Below the pieces are notes generated by a model. That model saw only the letters and a program-made list of their open reading frames with translations, was not told the DNA's origin and did not search any database. A DNA stretch of 64,000 bases from positions 260,255,863 through 260,319,862 of the forward strand of contig CP136064.1 of the NCBI GenBank assembly GCA_032622095.1, written 5' to 3'. The stretch comes from Siphonodentalium dalli. Its lineage: Eukaryota; Mollusca; Scaphopoda; Gadilida; Siphonodentaliidae. Below, piece after piece: positions 24,901-33,862 of the stretch (positions are counted from its first letter, which is position 1; each line of letters opens with the position of its first letter). A program made the translations under genes and the position numbers.

Positions 24901-27900
24901 TAGTACTAGTACTAGTAATTGTCAGTGAATTTAAATTCAATGACATCCAGTTATTTTCAATACCTACTAATACATGTACAAGTATTAATTAGGGGTGCCA
25001 CGATTAATCGTATAATCGATGAACCGTTGATAAAGCCGATAATCGATTACCATTTCCGTCGTCGATTAATCTGCGTTATTTATTTCGGACGTTGGAAAAT
25101 GCCGGTTATTGTTGAATACCCTGATAAGAGATTCCGACAACTTGAGTACTACTAGTATATGTTGCAAACAGCCGGCAGTTCATTTGATGACATGGTTACT
25201 CTTCGAGTCATTGTATATTCTTCAAATTGCATGGCGCCATGATGGCGCACTGCAGCTTTGAACTTATGCCGACATCGTTGTATATTTCTACAAGAAAGGC
25301 GGCACTACGTCTTTGAAATGGACTGACTGTCAGTGAACTGAATGCCCTCGCCCTTGAATCTCATTGGACCAAAGGGGAGTTGATTGACATTCTCTCGATA
25401 TCAGGGAACCTACGGCATTTTAATCAGCGATATTCTCGGCGGTGTCATTTGCAGCAAGTATACTTTGTTTGTATAAGTATACTTAGATGTTACTAGTACA
25501 GGCTATCGCTTATAGTGTGGTGACTGCTAAATGAAATTAACTATTACCAAATTTGCGGGCAGGGGCCCACCTTTGTAATTGTTATCATGCTCTGGAAGTT
25601 CGCTGAAACTTATAGTTTCCGTAACATTAGATTCCTTTTTTTTAGGAACCACCGTCGGTCCGTCGTGCATTCCTACTTTTATATTGCTTGTATGTTTGGC
25701 TGTTAAATTAATCGCTACGTTCGTTCCAATGAACTCACAAATATTATAACCATGACATCGCCGAGAACTGTGCTTGTATTGAACACATTGTGCTCATTAG
25801 TCATTACCGGTGGTTTATGATGCACTTTATTAACACAAAAATTACATCAGCCGAAGCCTCAAACAAGCAGCGAAAGCAGTTAACCAGCATCCAGCCAATA
25901 TGGCAATAGGCCATATTACGGAATACTTCTACTGATGTTATTATTATTATGTACGATTAATCGATTATAGTCGATTATTGACTACCGATTATCGATTATC
26001 AAAATAAATAATCGTGGCACCTCTAGTATTAATACCGGTTTATGTACTAGTAGTAGTGTTAGATGGGGTTGAGTGTCATGACATTGGTGAATAGTCATAC
26101 TTTTGAGATCTGATGATTAGTTGATGCGGACATACTTGCATCATAAGTCACCCTTTCCAATACTGTTACATATATATATTTTTATAAAAGTGGTGTTTTT
26201 TTTAAATTTCAAATTCCAAACGAGCAAGAGTTTTGGTGAGAGACCAATTCGGTTTTATGCTCGTCTATCATTGATTTCCAGAACAAATTTTATACAGAAT
26301 GAAAATATGCCAGAATATAGTTTACGCGAATGAAACTATGTTTACTAGAAAGTCAAACTTGCTCAGTATTACACTAGTCGCCACTGCCTACTAACACCAG
26401 TAATGGTTTTAAAATAAAAAATTAAATTGATTGAAACACCTCTGCATGCTTTACATCGGCTAAAAAAAGTCTGTATACATCACCATTCAGACCGAGAAGA
26501 ATATTTACATTATTTGCTTTCGGTCATACTAATATATCACTTCTGCTTATTTATCGCGTTATGGCATGTTACATACAATCTTGTTTAAAATTAATAAAAT
26601 TAATAAACCGGAATAAGCTCATATAGGGTGGCAATTTTCATGAAAAAAAATAAATGTACATGTACATGTATTCGGGACACAAGAGTATTAATATGTATAA
26701 ATAGGTATACTTAATCAGCGCTGGTGGTATTACTGTTGTCTTATCAACTCACAAAAGACTCATGGTTAAAACAATGACAGTCTATGTATCAGTCTTTATC
26801 TGACTGTGTAACTTATAAATTACATTAATACTGGTCAGGCCTTAAAATTCTTGCTAGAATCAAAATATAGCATTTCTACAGCAAATCAGCTGCTTTTACG
26901 AGAATTAAATATCACAGATTCATCCGTAGGAACGTCCCTCTATGAGGGTAAAGGAACTGGTCACATTGGTTACTAACCAGCTCATCTTGCAGCTCCATCT
27001 TCTCGTGAGTGAGGACAGCTATTTCCTCATTACAGTGGGACGATGTGGTGATGTCATGCTGTTCTGTCTTCTGTGTCAGAAGCTCTTCAAGCTTCTCAAT
27101 CTTTGAGTTAAGCTGGTCAAGATCATCTACATGCTGCTTGTTGTCCGACTGTAGCTCATTTATCTGAAAATAGACGATTATTAACCCTTCCATGACTGGA
27201 GCTATCTGAAATTTTACGAAAACCCTGTGCCAATGCATTCACTTAACAATACTTGCATAAATAAAAGAATGCACAGGATTTTTAAAGCTGCACCAGCTCC
27301 GGCATTCGCAGCTCCGGTCATGAAAGGGTTAAAGTGATGTGAAACACTCTGCTGAGGTGTTCAGAAAGTAATAACAAATAATCATGCCAATACAGTAATG
27401 CTCTAAATAATCGACTCCTTAACCACATCAGAATTATGGGTAACTTTTCAGGATTTAGTCGGAAATATGGCTTGTTGCCATTCATCGGAAAGCTCTCTGA
27501 GAGCTTTCCGATGAATGGCAACAAGCCATATTTCCGACTAAATCCTGAAAAGTTACCCATAATTCTGATGTGGTTTAGGAGTCGATTATTTAGAGCATTA
27601 CTGTAACTTCATAAATTTTATATCCATATTTTATAGGTCCAGTTTCATGGTTGAGGCGAATGTCATTTACGTCATGTGATGTCAATGGGACGCATATATA
27701 GCACACATGTGGCATAGGGATTTGTATATATTTGTAAATAAATTATTTGTAAATAAAGGAAGAACACTGTAATTCTGGGAACAAGTTTGTAATAAAAATC
27801 TAACTTTAGATGACAAGCCAGGGTATATGGGAGCGCACATCAAGCCTTGAAATAGTGAGTCTGTCATTTGCAGAATGAGGTTCCCAGAGGGTGAATTTAG

Positions 27901-30900
27901 TGATGCTATCCCACACAGCGGGCTAGCATCACCAAATTCACCCTCTGGGAACCTCATTCTGCTTAGGCCTTAGCAGAATGAGGTTCCCAGAGGGTGAATT
28001 TGATGATGCTAGCCCACTGTGCGGGATAGCATCACTAAATTCACCCTCTGGGGACCTCATTCTGCAAATGACAGGCTCATTATTTCAAGGCTTGAAGATG
28101 TCAATAACATTTACAGTGATAATGTGATTGAAGAAGTTGGGAAGGGGAACAAATGGAGCAAATTGCTAGTAAAAGATCACTGGAGCAATTTGTCCCCCTC
28201 CCAAAAACATGGCTTTTTAGATCTAGGTACATTATAATTAAATAAGGCAAACTCAGTACAATTTAATTAGACCTGTACATGTATTCATCTGATATATATC
28301 TACATACCAAAATCTGAAGCTAATTACGAATTAGAGCTTAAGTTATCACCCAGAAACCAAAATAGCTATTTTATTCTAAGTAAGCCAAAAAAAAACCATA
28401 TGATGCTCAGTTGCATAAACAATGGTTTCCACATACCGGTACATTCAGGAATATTTTATGGCTAATATACAAACAGAACAGAAGGCGCATCTTAACCCTT
28501 TCTATACTAAATGGTTTCTCCCAGTCAGTTACAAAAGTATACATTGGCAGGTTCTATTATTTATTTGTAGGGATGTTCAGGAATTAAAGCAGACAACAGA
28601 TAATAAAGTACAAAAGAAATCCTATTCATTGAAGAGAAATGTTCAACTTATTACCTGAACATTTCCGAAGAGATAACTACTCACCAATGAGCATTTAGTA
28701 TAGAAATGGTTAATCGAGAATCTTTTAACGAATGAGTTGCGAATGGCAGAAGGATATATTTCAACTATTTAATCCACACCCTTATAGCTGGTAAGCTTAA
28801 TCCTTAAAGGTACTCAACCCGTAAAGAGGGTCCCCATCTCAACAGATTCCAACAACAACAATCCGATCAGAGGGTCCTATATTACTATTTCTTTGGCTTT
28901 GGGGGTAAAAAATATTTGATTCGAGTCGAGGAACCCATCAAACAAAGCTCAGAGTTATTAGATATTGATTTTTGAAAATTCTTATGCTCTCGAGATGAGT
29001 ACCAATAACTGCCGTCAATTTGGTAACCTGCTCGAGATTTTACGCCAAAATTCTATTCAAACAGACAAGGATGGATAACTCTATAATCAAGGGTAATAAT
29101 AACGAATTTTTGACTGTCTTCTGGGCCAGAAAGAATTCCCGATAATGAAAAATAATAGATTTCTAAAATCGATATCTAACAAATCTGAGCTTTGATGGGT
29201 GACTTCCTCGACTCGAATCAAATATTTTTGACCCCCGAAGCCATTGAAATAGTAATTGAGAGGAGTTTTATCGGGTTGAGTACCTTTAACTGTTAATGTT
29301 GAGATAATAAGTTCAAAAAATGGATTAAGGTCATTTGTTGAACTTAATATTTGAACATTTTAAAAAGGAACTACTCGTCAATGAGCATTTAGTAAAGAAA
29401 GGGTTAATTAAGTCTAATAATAAACCATCAGTTATTGAGGTATCAATGCAGATTCGGAGTAATTTAGGTTATCGCTCCTGGTGACAATGTCAACATATTA
29501 CACCGGCTGCAACTTTGTATGATACATGTGCTTCACGCGAACGGTGTGGACAGGCCTGAATGGAGGGTAATTTAGCAATGCTACCCCGCACTGCAGGCTA
29601 GCATCACCAAATCCTCTGGGGACCTCATTCGGAATGGTCTCATCTGCTATGGTAGACCTGGACACAGATTTGGGTTCCCAGATGATGAAGACAGTGACTT
29701 GGGGATACAGAGAACCAAAACTAAAAAAGAAAACTTTCTAAAAAAGTTTCTGAAGAAACTAAAAAACTTGTTAATTTGATAATAAAGATACTTTCCTGAG
29801 GAGATGAGGACTAAGCAGAATGAGGTTCCCAGAGGGTGAATGGCTAACTCTAAATTCACCCTCTGGAGACCTCATTCTGCAAATGTCTGGCACCATATTT
29901 TGAGGCCATGGTGTGGCATAAATATATGTTACTCACTCTTCTCTTATACCCAGTTATCTGCTGAGTGACTTCATTGTCGATGACAGACTGTTTAACTTGT
30001 CTTTCTTTTTTCAAGTCGCTCTTTGATTGGGTGATTTCTTCTTGAAGCCAGACTTCATTCTTCTCTTTTGTCTCAAGTTTCTGTTGTACTGAATATAACT
30101 CCTGCTCTAGATTCTGATTTTAAATTAAAAAATAAAGATTTTTTTTGGCAGATATTAAAAAAATGACATTGTCCTATTTGTTTTTATATGTTTTTTAACT
30201 TAACTGGTACTGCCGAAACCAATCTCAGTCAGACCACAGCACTTAAATGTCTGGAAGATTCCAGTAGCCCTGTGGCGGTCTTGAAACATATTTTTCTATG
30301 ATTTTATTATGATATTCGGATCAAAACAGGAAGAAATAAAAACTACACTCCCATGCATACTTTTGTTGGTGTAGTAAGTACATAATAAATTATTTATGTG
30401 GCAGAAATTTACCATCTGAAAAGTTTACAGGTTCCCGTTTATTTTTGTTTCCACTGAAATTAAATCACCCAAAAAGGAGAACAATTGCAGGCCTTAACTT
30501 TCCATGCAAAAAATCACCAAATCGATTCATGTTAACATTGGCATGACGAACATTGGCGAGAATAAATAATAATACAAGTGCAAACATCTGATTCGCATAG
30601 CAAACTCTTTACATGGAATAACATCAGAGTAATTCGGCTGAAATGGTGAAAGATGTCAGTCAAATGACTGTTAATCATGAAAACCTTTTTTTTAAATATC
30701 CATTTATGCCTCAATAACATACATAGACATGAACATACTGTATATAGATTGCATCACACAGCTTAGACAAGCAGTTCAAGAAAGCTGACATAATTTCAAG
30801 TAAAAGTACTTGAATTTCCATTTTAAAAATACTGTTGTCATGCTAGTAGTTCCACAAAATCTTCATCAAGTTTATCATAAAAATTAAGACAGTAAAGGGT

Positions 30901-31365
30901 CTCAGATTCATTCTAGAAAGTACTTAATAATTAAAACATTCTGGGGAGAGCTCCCCCTTAACATTCCCTCACGTGACAGCCCCCTGCAGCCATCAGAATC
31001 TGCTTCCATGCGGGATATATTGATTCTGAACTATGAAAATGTCAGAATCTCCTGTACTTCCAATGGATTTTATGCCTTGAATTGGTGGTATTAAAATTGT
31101 GGGGTATAAATAGGTGTGTGCACCTTTCTGTACCGTTTTTTTTTTTTTACAAGATACATCAACACAGAATGTCCATAAGTTTCATAGGGAGCTATGTATG
31201 TTAATTTACCTGTAGTCTACCAGTGTAATGTTTAATGGAAGTGTCATATTCTTCTTTCAATTCACCATTGCTCTCAAGAAGTGATTTACCGATCTTAGCA
31301 GCTCTATGAAGGTCAAACTCTTTCTGCCGTAGTTCATCAGTCAACCTCTGTACTTCTGCCTCCAT
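12496..31365 (-). CDS. SPDL1: Spindly, dynein/dynactin adaptor of kinetochores (whole gene span)
   Basis: Ten coding exons on the minus strand join in phase to give 582 residues; human Spindly has 605. Spindly is a coiled-coil adaptor that recruits dynein-dynactin to kinetochores with the RZZ complex and lets checkpoint proteins be stripped on microtubule attachment. Diagnostic features are in the right order: MEAEVQRL start and CC1 box RAAKIG (residues 21-26; the AAxxG motif binds dynein light intermediate chain); a long coiled coil (to about 225); Spindly motif GNSLFSEVEDRR (250-261; binds the dynactin pointed end); KAEYDAVKKKYELEK; LLQM at 299-302; ELRMKYEP followed by EIPVVKKK; then a Ser/Lys-rich disordered tail ending in NIRDLINKK. 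No C-terminal CaaX is present, unlike the farnesylated human protein. The family call comes from recalled similarity, not a search. Introns are large and full of MITEs. Confidence 0.93.
13365..15181. mobile_element. Family B1 piggyBac-like MITE, split by a hAT element
   Basis: The left end is CCCTTTAACCAACA (the TTAA has decayed to TGAA at 13361-13364) and the right end is TGTTGGGTAAAGGG with TTAA at 15182-15185. One hairpin lies left and one right of the inserted hAT element. Without the insertion it would be about 390 bp, like its relatives. Confidence 0.87.
13630..15046. mobile_element. Non-autonomous hAT element, 1417 bp, 8-bp TSD
   Basis: The ends are CAGGCCCCACGCTAG and CTAGCTTGGGCCCTG (imperfect inverted repeats). 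Exact 8-bp duplications CTTACATT are at 13622-13629 and 15047-15054, confirmed by the empty site in the sister MITE at about 3804-3813. Both end regions carry short runs of related motif (GGGAGACTT / GGCGACTCGGGCGA). I see no transposase ORF. Confidence 0.9.
15603..16149 (+). mobile_element. Family E TA-flanked MITE, second copy (inverted)
   Basis: CCTTACTCGTATTTAAATTC to its complement, with TA at 15601-15602 and 16150-16151. It has the same interior as 11927-12476 in the opposite orientation. It lies in SPDL1 intron 9, 71 nt beyond the donor of exon 9. Confidence 0.88.
16221..16405 (-). CDS. SPDL1: SPDL1 exon 9
   Basis: Acceptor TCATTACAG precedes GGAGGAAC; donor CCAG|GTGATT. It encodes EELTSLRQELADRN through ELRMKYEP, residues 379-439, a coiled coil matching the human segment that ends ELKLKYEP. 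The entry phase (1 nt completing Glu378) and exit phase (1 nt of Asp440) fit both neighbours. Confidence 0.93.
16406..17587. other. SPDL1 intron 8, unique part
   Basis: AT-rich intron DNA without further recognisable coding sequence or repeat ends. Confidence 0.5.
17592..17983. mobile_element. Family B1 piggyBac-like MITE in SPDL1 intron 8
   Basis: TTAA is at 17588-17591 and 17984-17987, with ends CCCTTTACCCAACAGAA and GTTTGTTGGGTAAAGGG and two hairpins. The AT-rich middle (AAAATTATAAAATTGTTAAA) is the reverse orientation of the copy at 3551. Confidence 0.9.
18485..18860. repeat. Family A, decayed long copy A7
   Basis: Eroded hairpin arms with the long-variant middle (GGGGATGTAGAGAAACTAAAC). 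The 81-codon ORF across it is a by-product of the repeat. Confidence 0.65.
19405..19517 (-). CDS. SPDL1: SPDL1 exon 8
   Basis: Acceptor ATATTGTAG precedes AAAAGTTAT; donor AAAGA|GTGAGT. It encodes KSYLEKLEEFNQEH through DYAKYLTTIIKCKE, residues 341-378, aligning with the human YYTDLLQMKLDNLNKE region. Exit phase 2 is matched by exon 9. Confidence 0.88.
19871..19966 (-). repeat. Three 32-bp tandem units, each with a splice donor
   Basis: Three 32-bp units (19871-19902, 19903-19934, 19935-19966) differ at one or two bases. On the minus strand each begins AG|GTACGTCTACAC, so the SPDL1 exon 7 donor is followed by two copies of itself at +32 and +64. Confidence 0.9.
19966..20106 (-). CDS. SPDL1: SPDL1 exon 7
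   Basis: Acceptor TTCTCCAG precedes ATGCAAATG; donor ACACAG|GTACGT. It encodes MQMVVLLQM, then DNDQVKHLQEELMKARDN and LLKEKDELEKTQ, residues 294-340, matching human MKLQIATLLQMKGSQ and following. Exactly 47 codons, phase 0 to phase 0. Confidence 0.93.
20710..20820 (-). CDS. SPDL1: SPDL1 exon 6 (second half of the Spindly motif)
   Basis: Acceptor CATTATAG precedes GTCGAAGACC; donor CTTAAG|GTATCA. It encodes VEDRRIAAEKVVINMKAEYD and VKKKYELEKQQHHKLK, residues 257-293, matching human VEDRRAAMERQLISMKVKYQ. 37 codons, phase 0. Confidence 0.95.
21380..21729. mobile_element. Family B2 piggyBac-like MITE in SPDL1 intron 5
   Basis: TTAA is at 21376-21379 and 21730-21733, with ends CCCTTCCATGACTGGAG and CCCATCATGAAAGGG. 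Three hairpin modules with the ATGCATTC core lie inside. Its right TTAA is also the left TTAA of a family N-like sequence (AGATGTTGCATCTCGTCC). Confidence 0.87.
21866..22211. mobile_element. Family N TTAA-flanked MITE, second copy
   Basis: The ends are AGATGGTCTATCTCTTC and GAAGAGATAGACCATG, with TTAA at 21862-21865 and 22212-22215. The left TTAA is shared with a preceding piggyBac-like end (TTTTAGTATAGAAAGGG). Confidence 0.75.
22681..22779 (-). CDS. SPDL1: SPDL1 exon 5 (first half of the Spindly motif)
   Basis: Acceptor CCATTTTCAG precedes GAGGCAAAAATGG; donor TCTGAG|GTTAGT. It encodes EAKMENLEIRAEMDA, then KKKGNSLFSE, residues 224-256. GNSLF is the most conserved block of the family; Ser252 and Phe254 correspond to human Ser256 and Phe258, which are required for dynactin recruitment. 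33 codons, phase 0. Confidence 0.95.
22910..23420. other. SPDL1 intron 4, unrecognised part
   Basis: A stretch reading CACACTTTTGGCACATCT and CTCACTTACACCCAATTG resembles dispersed non-coding repeats, but no ends were found. No exon. Confidence 0.4.
23427..23785 (-). mobile_element. Family H TTAA element (inverted copy)
   Basis: TTAA is at 23423-23426 and 23786-23789. The ends are AGACATGTTATGTACTTG and the complement of AGTGAAACATTACAGC. The interior (CACCGTCATTCTTATATATT on the minus strand) matches the copies at 13.3-15.5 and 58.8 kb. Confidence 0.8.
24270..24459. mobile_element. Family C palindromic TA-flanked MITE
   Basis: TA on both sides (24268-24269, 24460-24461), ends GAGTAATGGTCTAAATAATC and GATTATTTAGAGGATTACTG. 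The central loop has lost part of the AAGCTCTC segment seen in sister copies. It ends 24 nt from the donor of SPDL1 exon 4. Confidence 0.83.
24484..24633 (-). CDS. SPDL1: SPDL1 exon 4
   Basis: Acceptor GTTTTTCAG precedes ACCCAGCTACG; donor CTTGAG|GTTTGT. It encodes TQLRATIITLDTELDHAKNN and later MAEMQQQMSTTFRSLE, residues 174-223. FRSLE joins EAKMENLE of the next exon, paralleling human YYNALEKARVANQDL. 50 codons, phase 0. Confidence 0.92.
24990..26025. mobile_element. Non-autonomous hAT element, 1036 bp, 8-bp TSD
   Basis: The ends are TAGGGGTGCCACGATTAATC and ATCGTGGCACCTCTA. Exact duplications GTATTAAT are at 24982-24989 and 26026-26033. GGGGTGCCACGATTAATCG-type ends occur in many animal hAT elements. 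The sub-terminal DNA is rich in ATCGATTA repeats. There is no intact transposase. It lies in SPDL1 intron 3. Confidence 0.92.
26034..26977. other. SPDL1 intron 3, unique part
   Basis: AT-rich DNA without coding signals or repeat ends that I can recognise. Confidence 0.45.
26978..27163 (-). CDS. SPDL1: SPDL1 exon 3
   Basis: Acceptor CTATTTTCAG precedes ATAAATGAGC; donor GAGCTG|GTTAGT. It encodes INELQSDNKQHVDDLDQLNS through HEKMELQDEL, residues 112-173, a pure coiled coil matching the human EVNELKTKIEKLK to TTLKEEV region. 62 codons, phase 0. Confidence 0.92.
27185..27328. mobile_element. Family B2 piggyBac-like MITE, internally deleted
   Basis: TTAA is at 27181-27184 and 27329-27332, with ends CCCTTCCATGACTGGAGC and GCTCCGGTCATGAAAGGG. 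Most of the hairpin interior is lost. It begins 17 nt upstream of the acceptor-side exon 3 border, and its right TTAA is also the left TTAA of a family H copy. Confidence 0.83.
27393..27603. mobile_element. Family C palindromic MITE inside a family H copy
   Basis: TA at 27391-27392 and 27604-27605, ends CAGTAATGCTCTAAATAATC and complement; nearly perfect 100-bp arms. The family H sequence AGTGATGTGAAACACTCTG (from 27333) resumes after it with ACTTCATAAATTTTATATCC, as in the uninterrupted copy at 57.2 kb. Confidence 0.88.
27841..28094. mobile_element. Family A hAT-like MITE, copy A8
   Basis: CAAGCCTTGAAATAGTGAGTC to its complement with two near-perfect hairpins. The flanks do not show an 8-bp duplication. 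Confidence 0.8.
28496..28709. mobile_element. Family M TTAA-flanked MITE
   Basis: TTAA is at 28492-28495 and 28710-28713. The ends are CCCTTTCTATACTAAATGG and GCATTTAGTATAGAAATGG. The right-end 70 bp (CTGAACATTTCCGAAGAGAT...) recurs at 21.8, 29.34-29.40 and 61.87-61.94 kb. Confidence 0.78.
28808..29285. mobile_element. Family F TTAA-flanked MITE
   Basis: TTAA is at 28804-28807 and 29286-29289, with ends AGGTACTCAACCCGTAAAG and CGGGTTGAGTACCT. The sub-terminal inverted repeats include ATTTGATTCGAGTCGAGGAA. Related copies are at 53471-53912 and 54102-54581, with fragments near 41.8 and 55.4 kb. Confidence 0.85.
29550..29912. repeat. Family A, decayed long copy A9
   Basis: Hairpin arms (AATGAGGTTCCCAGAGGGTG) and the long-variant middle are recognisable; the ends are eroded. 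It stops just before SPDL1 exon 2. Confidence 0.65.
29937..30113 (-). CDS. SPDL1: SPDL1 exon 2
   Basis: Acceptor TTTAAAATCAG precedes AATCTAGAGC; donor AGAAGA|GTGAGT. It encodes NLEQELYSVQQKLETKEKN through TQQITGYKRR, residues 53-111, matching human SYEQEKYTLQREVELK. 59 codons, phase 0. Confidence 0.92.
30114..31209. other. SPDL1 intron 1
   Basis: AT-rich intron without recognisable coding sequence or transposon ends; a poly-T run lies at about 31134-31148. Confidence 0.5.
31210..31365 (-). CDS. SPDL1: SPDL1 exon 1 (first coding exon, CC1 box)
   Basis: The start ATG at 31363-31365 was chosen because MEAEVQRLTDELRQKE aligns end to end with the human start MEADIITNLRCRLKEAE. The CC1 box is HRAAKIGKSLLESNGEL (Ala22, Ala23, Gly26). 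The exon continues upstream to an acceptor TTTTAACAG at 31394-31402, so 31366-31393 is probably 5' UTR spliced to an unseen non-coding exon. The frame stays open there (FQCCKCNTD), so a longer N-terminus cannot be excluded. Donor CTACAG|GTAAAT. Confidence 0.92.
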
Positions 31366-31393
31366 GTCTGTATTGCATTTACAGCACTGGAAA

Positions 31394-33480
31394 CTGTTAA
31401 AAGAATAGACAGCCCTCTTTATTATACTTCCATGGTGTAACCAAGGAAGAATATTGTTTTTCTATTGGGGTCGTTTTCCGTTTATTTGGAAATACTCAGA
31501 AACTAATTGCAGCAGGAACGCGAAATCTCTAGCGAATGTAGGCATCTAAGGTCTACTGAAAAATAAAGGTATCCGGATTTCGGTCCAATGTTTCATTACG
31601 GAGTTATCGCACTTTTACGATTATTTTTCATTACTATTATTAATATACTCCACGATTTTGCAACGCCTTAATATCTGAAAGTATGAGGAGTAGCAAACTG
31701 AAATTTGGTACGTATGTTGGGGCAGAATGGGGCAAATGAGTTCTAAAAAGTAGTCATATAACGGATATTGTCTGCGTTTTCTCAGCAGAGTTATCTCCCT
31801 TTATCTGAAAAAATGTCATTTTATTATCTCGGAAATTATAAGAGTCTGTGCATCGAAAATTCGACTGTATGCACACCTCGATATGCCCTACTGCCCCCGG
31901 GCATCAAAACTTGTGTCCGCGCTTTCCCTGTGGAGTTACCGCCCTTAGATAGGGACACACTATACACCAGGATGCACAGACCGAGGTTTGTTTGTTTTGT
32001 TTTTATAAGTCCAGCGCTATTTTTTTTTATCGCATATTCCGAATGGGAAGAGTGCTTCGGACCCGAATATACAACTTAAAAGTTTTTTCTCCCAAGCCTT
32101 TCCGATATATGGGGAACGGAAAAATTACACCTATTTTCACCGCCAAATCCAAACGGGCTTATGAAATAGCAAGGTATTGCCGTAGCTGGTATGTCGGCAT
32201 ACTGTACGTACGCATCCAACATTTGACCACTATATTTCAAAAGCAACCTGTCCAACGGAGAGTGCGAGTTGGGTGGGTTGAGACTTTTGGAAAATTCCAT
32301 TGAAAATTGTAAAGGGGCAAAATTCAAACATCGAGATACATTTTTTTTACTAGTGCATCTGAATGGTATTGATCACGCGCATCTAGAATGTGATTTTCTA
32401 ATTTTTAGAGGGAACAGTTTACTCGTGACAACGATATATAACATAAATACATTTGACTGGCCTACTATAAATGCAACCTCCTTAACGGAGAGTTTGTGTC
32501 GGGGTGGGTTCAGATTTGGCAAATTCCACCGAAAATCAAATGGGAAAAATTACTCCAAAAATCAGATATTGAGATAAAAACATTTCGACGAGTGGATGTG
32601 GTTAGTAGTATCCACGCGCAAGATTAGTATGATTTTCAAAGTTTTAGAGTGGACGGTTTAACCCTGGTAGCATCTAACGTTGTTAGCGGGTGATATATAT
32701 TACTCAAATTCAAACCCACCCTTCCTGAGGCAAATTCAAACGGTCTTATCAAGCAGCAAGGCTATTGCAGCTAATGCATGAATATGTTCACTGATATACT
32801 ATTGGTATGTCCGCTCTACTATGAAAGTAAACTGCCCAACGGAGAGGGGGCATACGCCCCGGGGAGGGTCGAGGCTTTTGGCAAATTCCACCGAAACTCG
32901 TAAACAGGAAAAAATGGAAAATAGCGAATCAAGTGTTTTATATTGTAGTGGATTTGGGTATTGTAATTTTACGTCGTGGACTATAAAATAAACACCGTTT
33001 GACCTCGTCTGAAGGCGGTCACATTGCGTCACATTTGACCTCAGTAAACAACTGTGGGACAGCCAATCAACGTGTATGATTCGGCCAATTCCGGGAAACA
33101 TCAAAGATCCCCGATGATGATGACAGAAACACTCGAACCACGACAAAGAACAGTTGAACTTAAACATAACTCTTGAACTTGATACACACTGATGATGATA
33201 AGTTTTAAATGATGTGCACATGTTCCTGATATTAAATATATGTGAGTAATAATGTTGTTCTATAATATTCATTGTAGTAGATAAAACCCATATTCAACTT
33301 TACTACAATATTTTGAACACTGCATGTGTTTGGTAGTATATACTATATACGGACAACATTAGTTTTAGAGCGGACGGTTAAGCACTCAGCTAGCATTATC
33401 GATTGTGATATAGTTATCTCTCGATTACAGTTAACTCTATTACAAAGACGTTAAATGACTATAGTGTAGCGATGACGCAC
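31394..33480. repeat. Diverged tandem repeat region upstream of SPDL1
   Basis: Three diverged blocks share CAACGGAGAG ... GGTGGGTTGAG ... GGCAAATTCCACCGAAA (about 32245-32345, 32480-32580, 32835-32930), with TTTTAGAGNGGACGGTTTAA between them (32405, 32645, 33365). ORFs across them (about 100-157 codons) have no recognisable product. A SPDL1 promoter is expected here but cannot be placed. Confidence 0.5.
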
Positions 33481-33487
33481 TGAAATA

Positions 33488-33862
33488 CCCTGCTTGACAA
33501 AACAAGTGTCCATCTAACCGCGGTGCAGTTAGCGTTGCCACCGTGGCTGAAATGCAACTACACCGCGGCTCCACCGGCTAACTACAGTTGGGCCGCGGTG
33601 TACTTGCCGTTCGGCCATGGTGTAATTGCCGCGGTGTACGTTCATTAAACTGAAAAAAGACGATACAAACCAGAAATCTAACCACGGTGTACATGCCGTT
33701 CGGTTGCGGTGTAGTTGCCTTTCGGCCGCAGTGTACTTGCTGTTGGGCCACGGTGTACTTGCCGTTCGGCCACGGTGCTCAACTGCAGTTACAAACTCTG
33801 ACACCGCAGCCGAACGGCAAATACACCGCGGTGCCAATGGACACTTGTTTTGTCCAGCGGGG
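33488..33862. mobile_element. GC-rich TA-flanked inverted-repeat element
   Basis: The ends are CCCTGCTTGACAAAACAAGT and ACTTGTTTTGTCCAGCGGGG, with TA on both sides (33486-33487, 33863-33864). The interior is a cluster of short repeats in both orientations of the form CGGTGTACTTGCCGTTCGGC. Much more GC-rich than its surroundings. ORFs in it are by-products of the repeats. Confidence 0.8.

Noticed and set aside
32799-33272. 157-codon minus-strand ORF
   Set aside because: It covers diverged repeat blocks upstream of SPDL1 and has no recognisable domain or conserved codon pattern.
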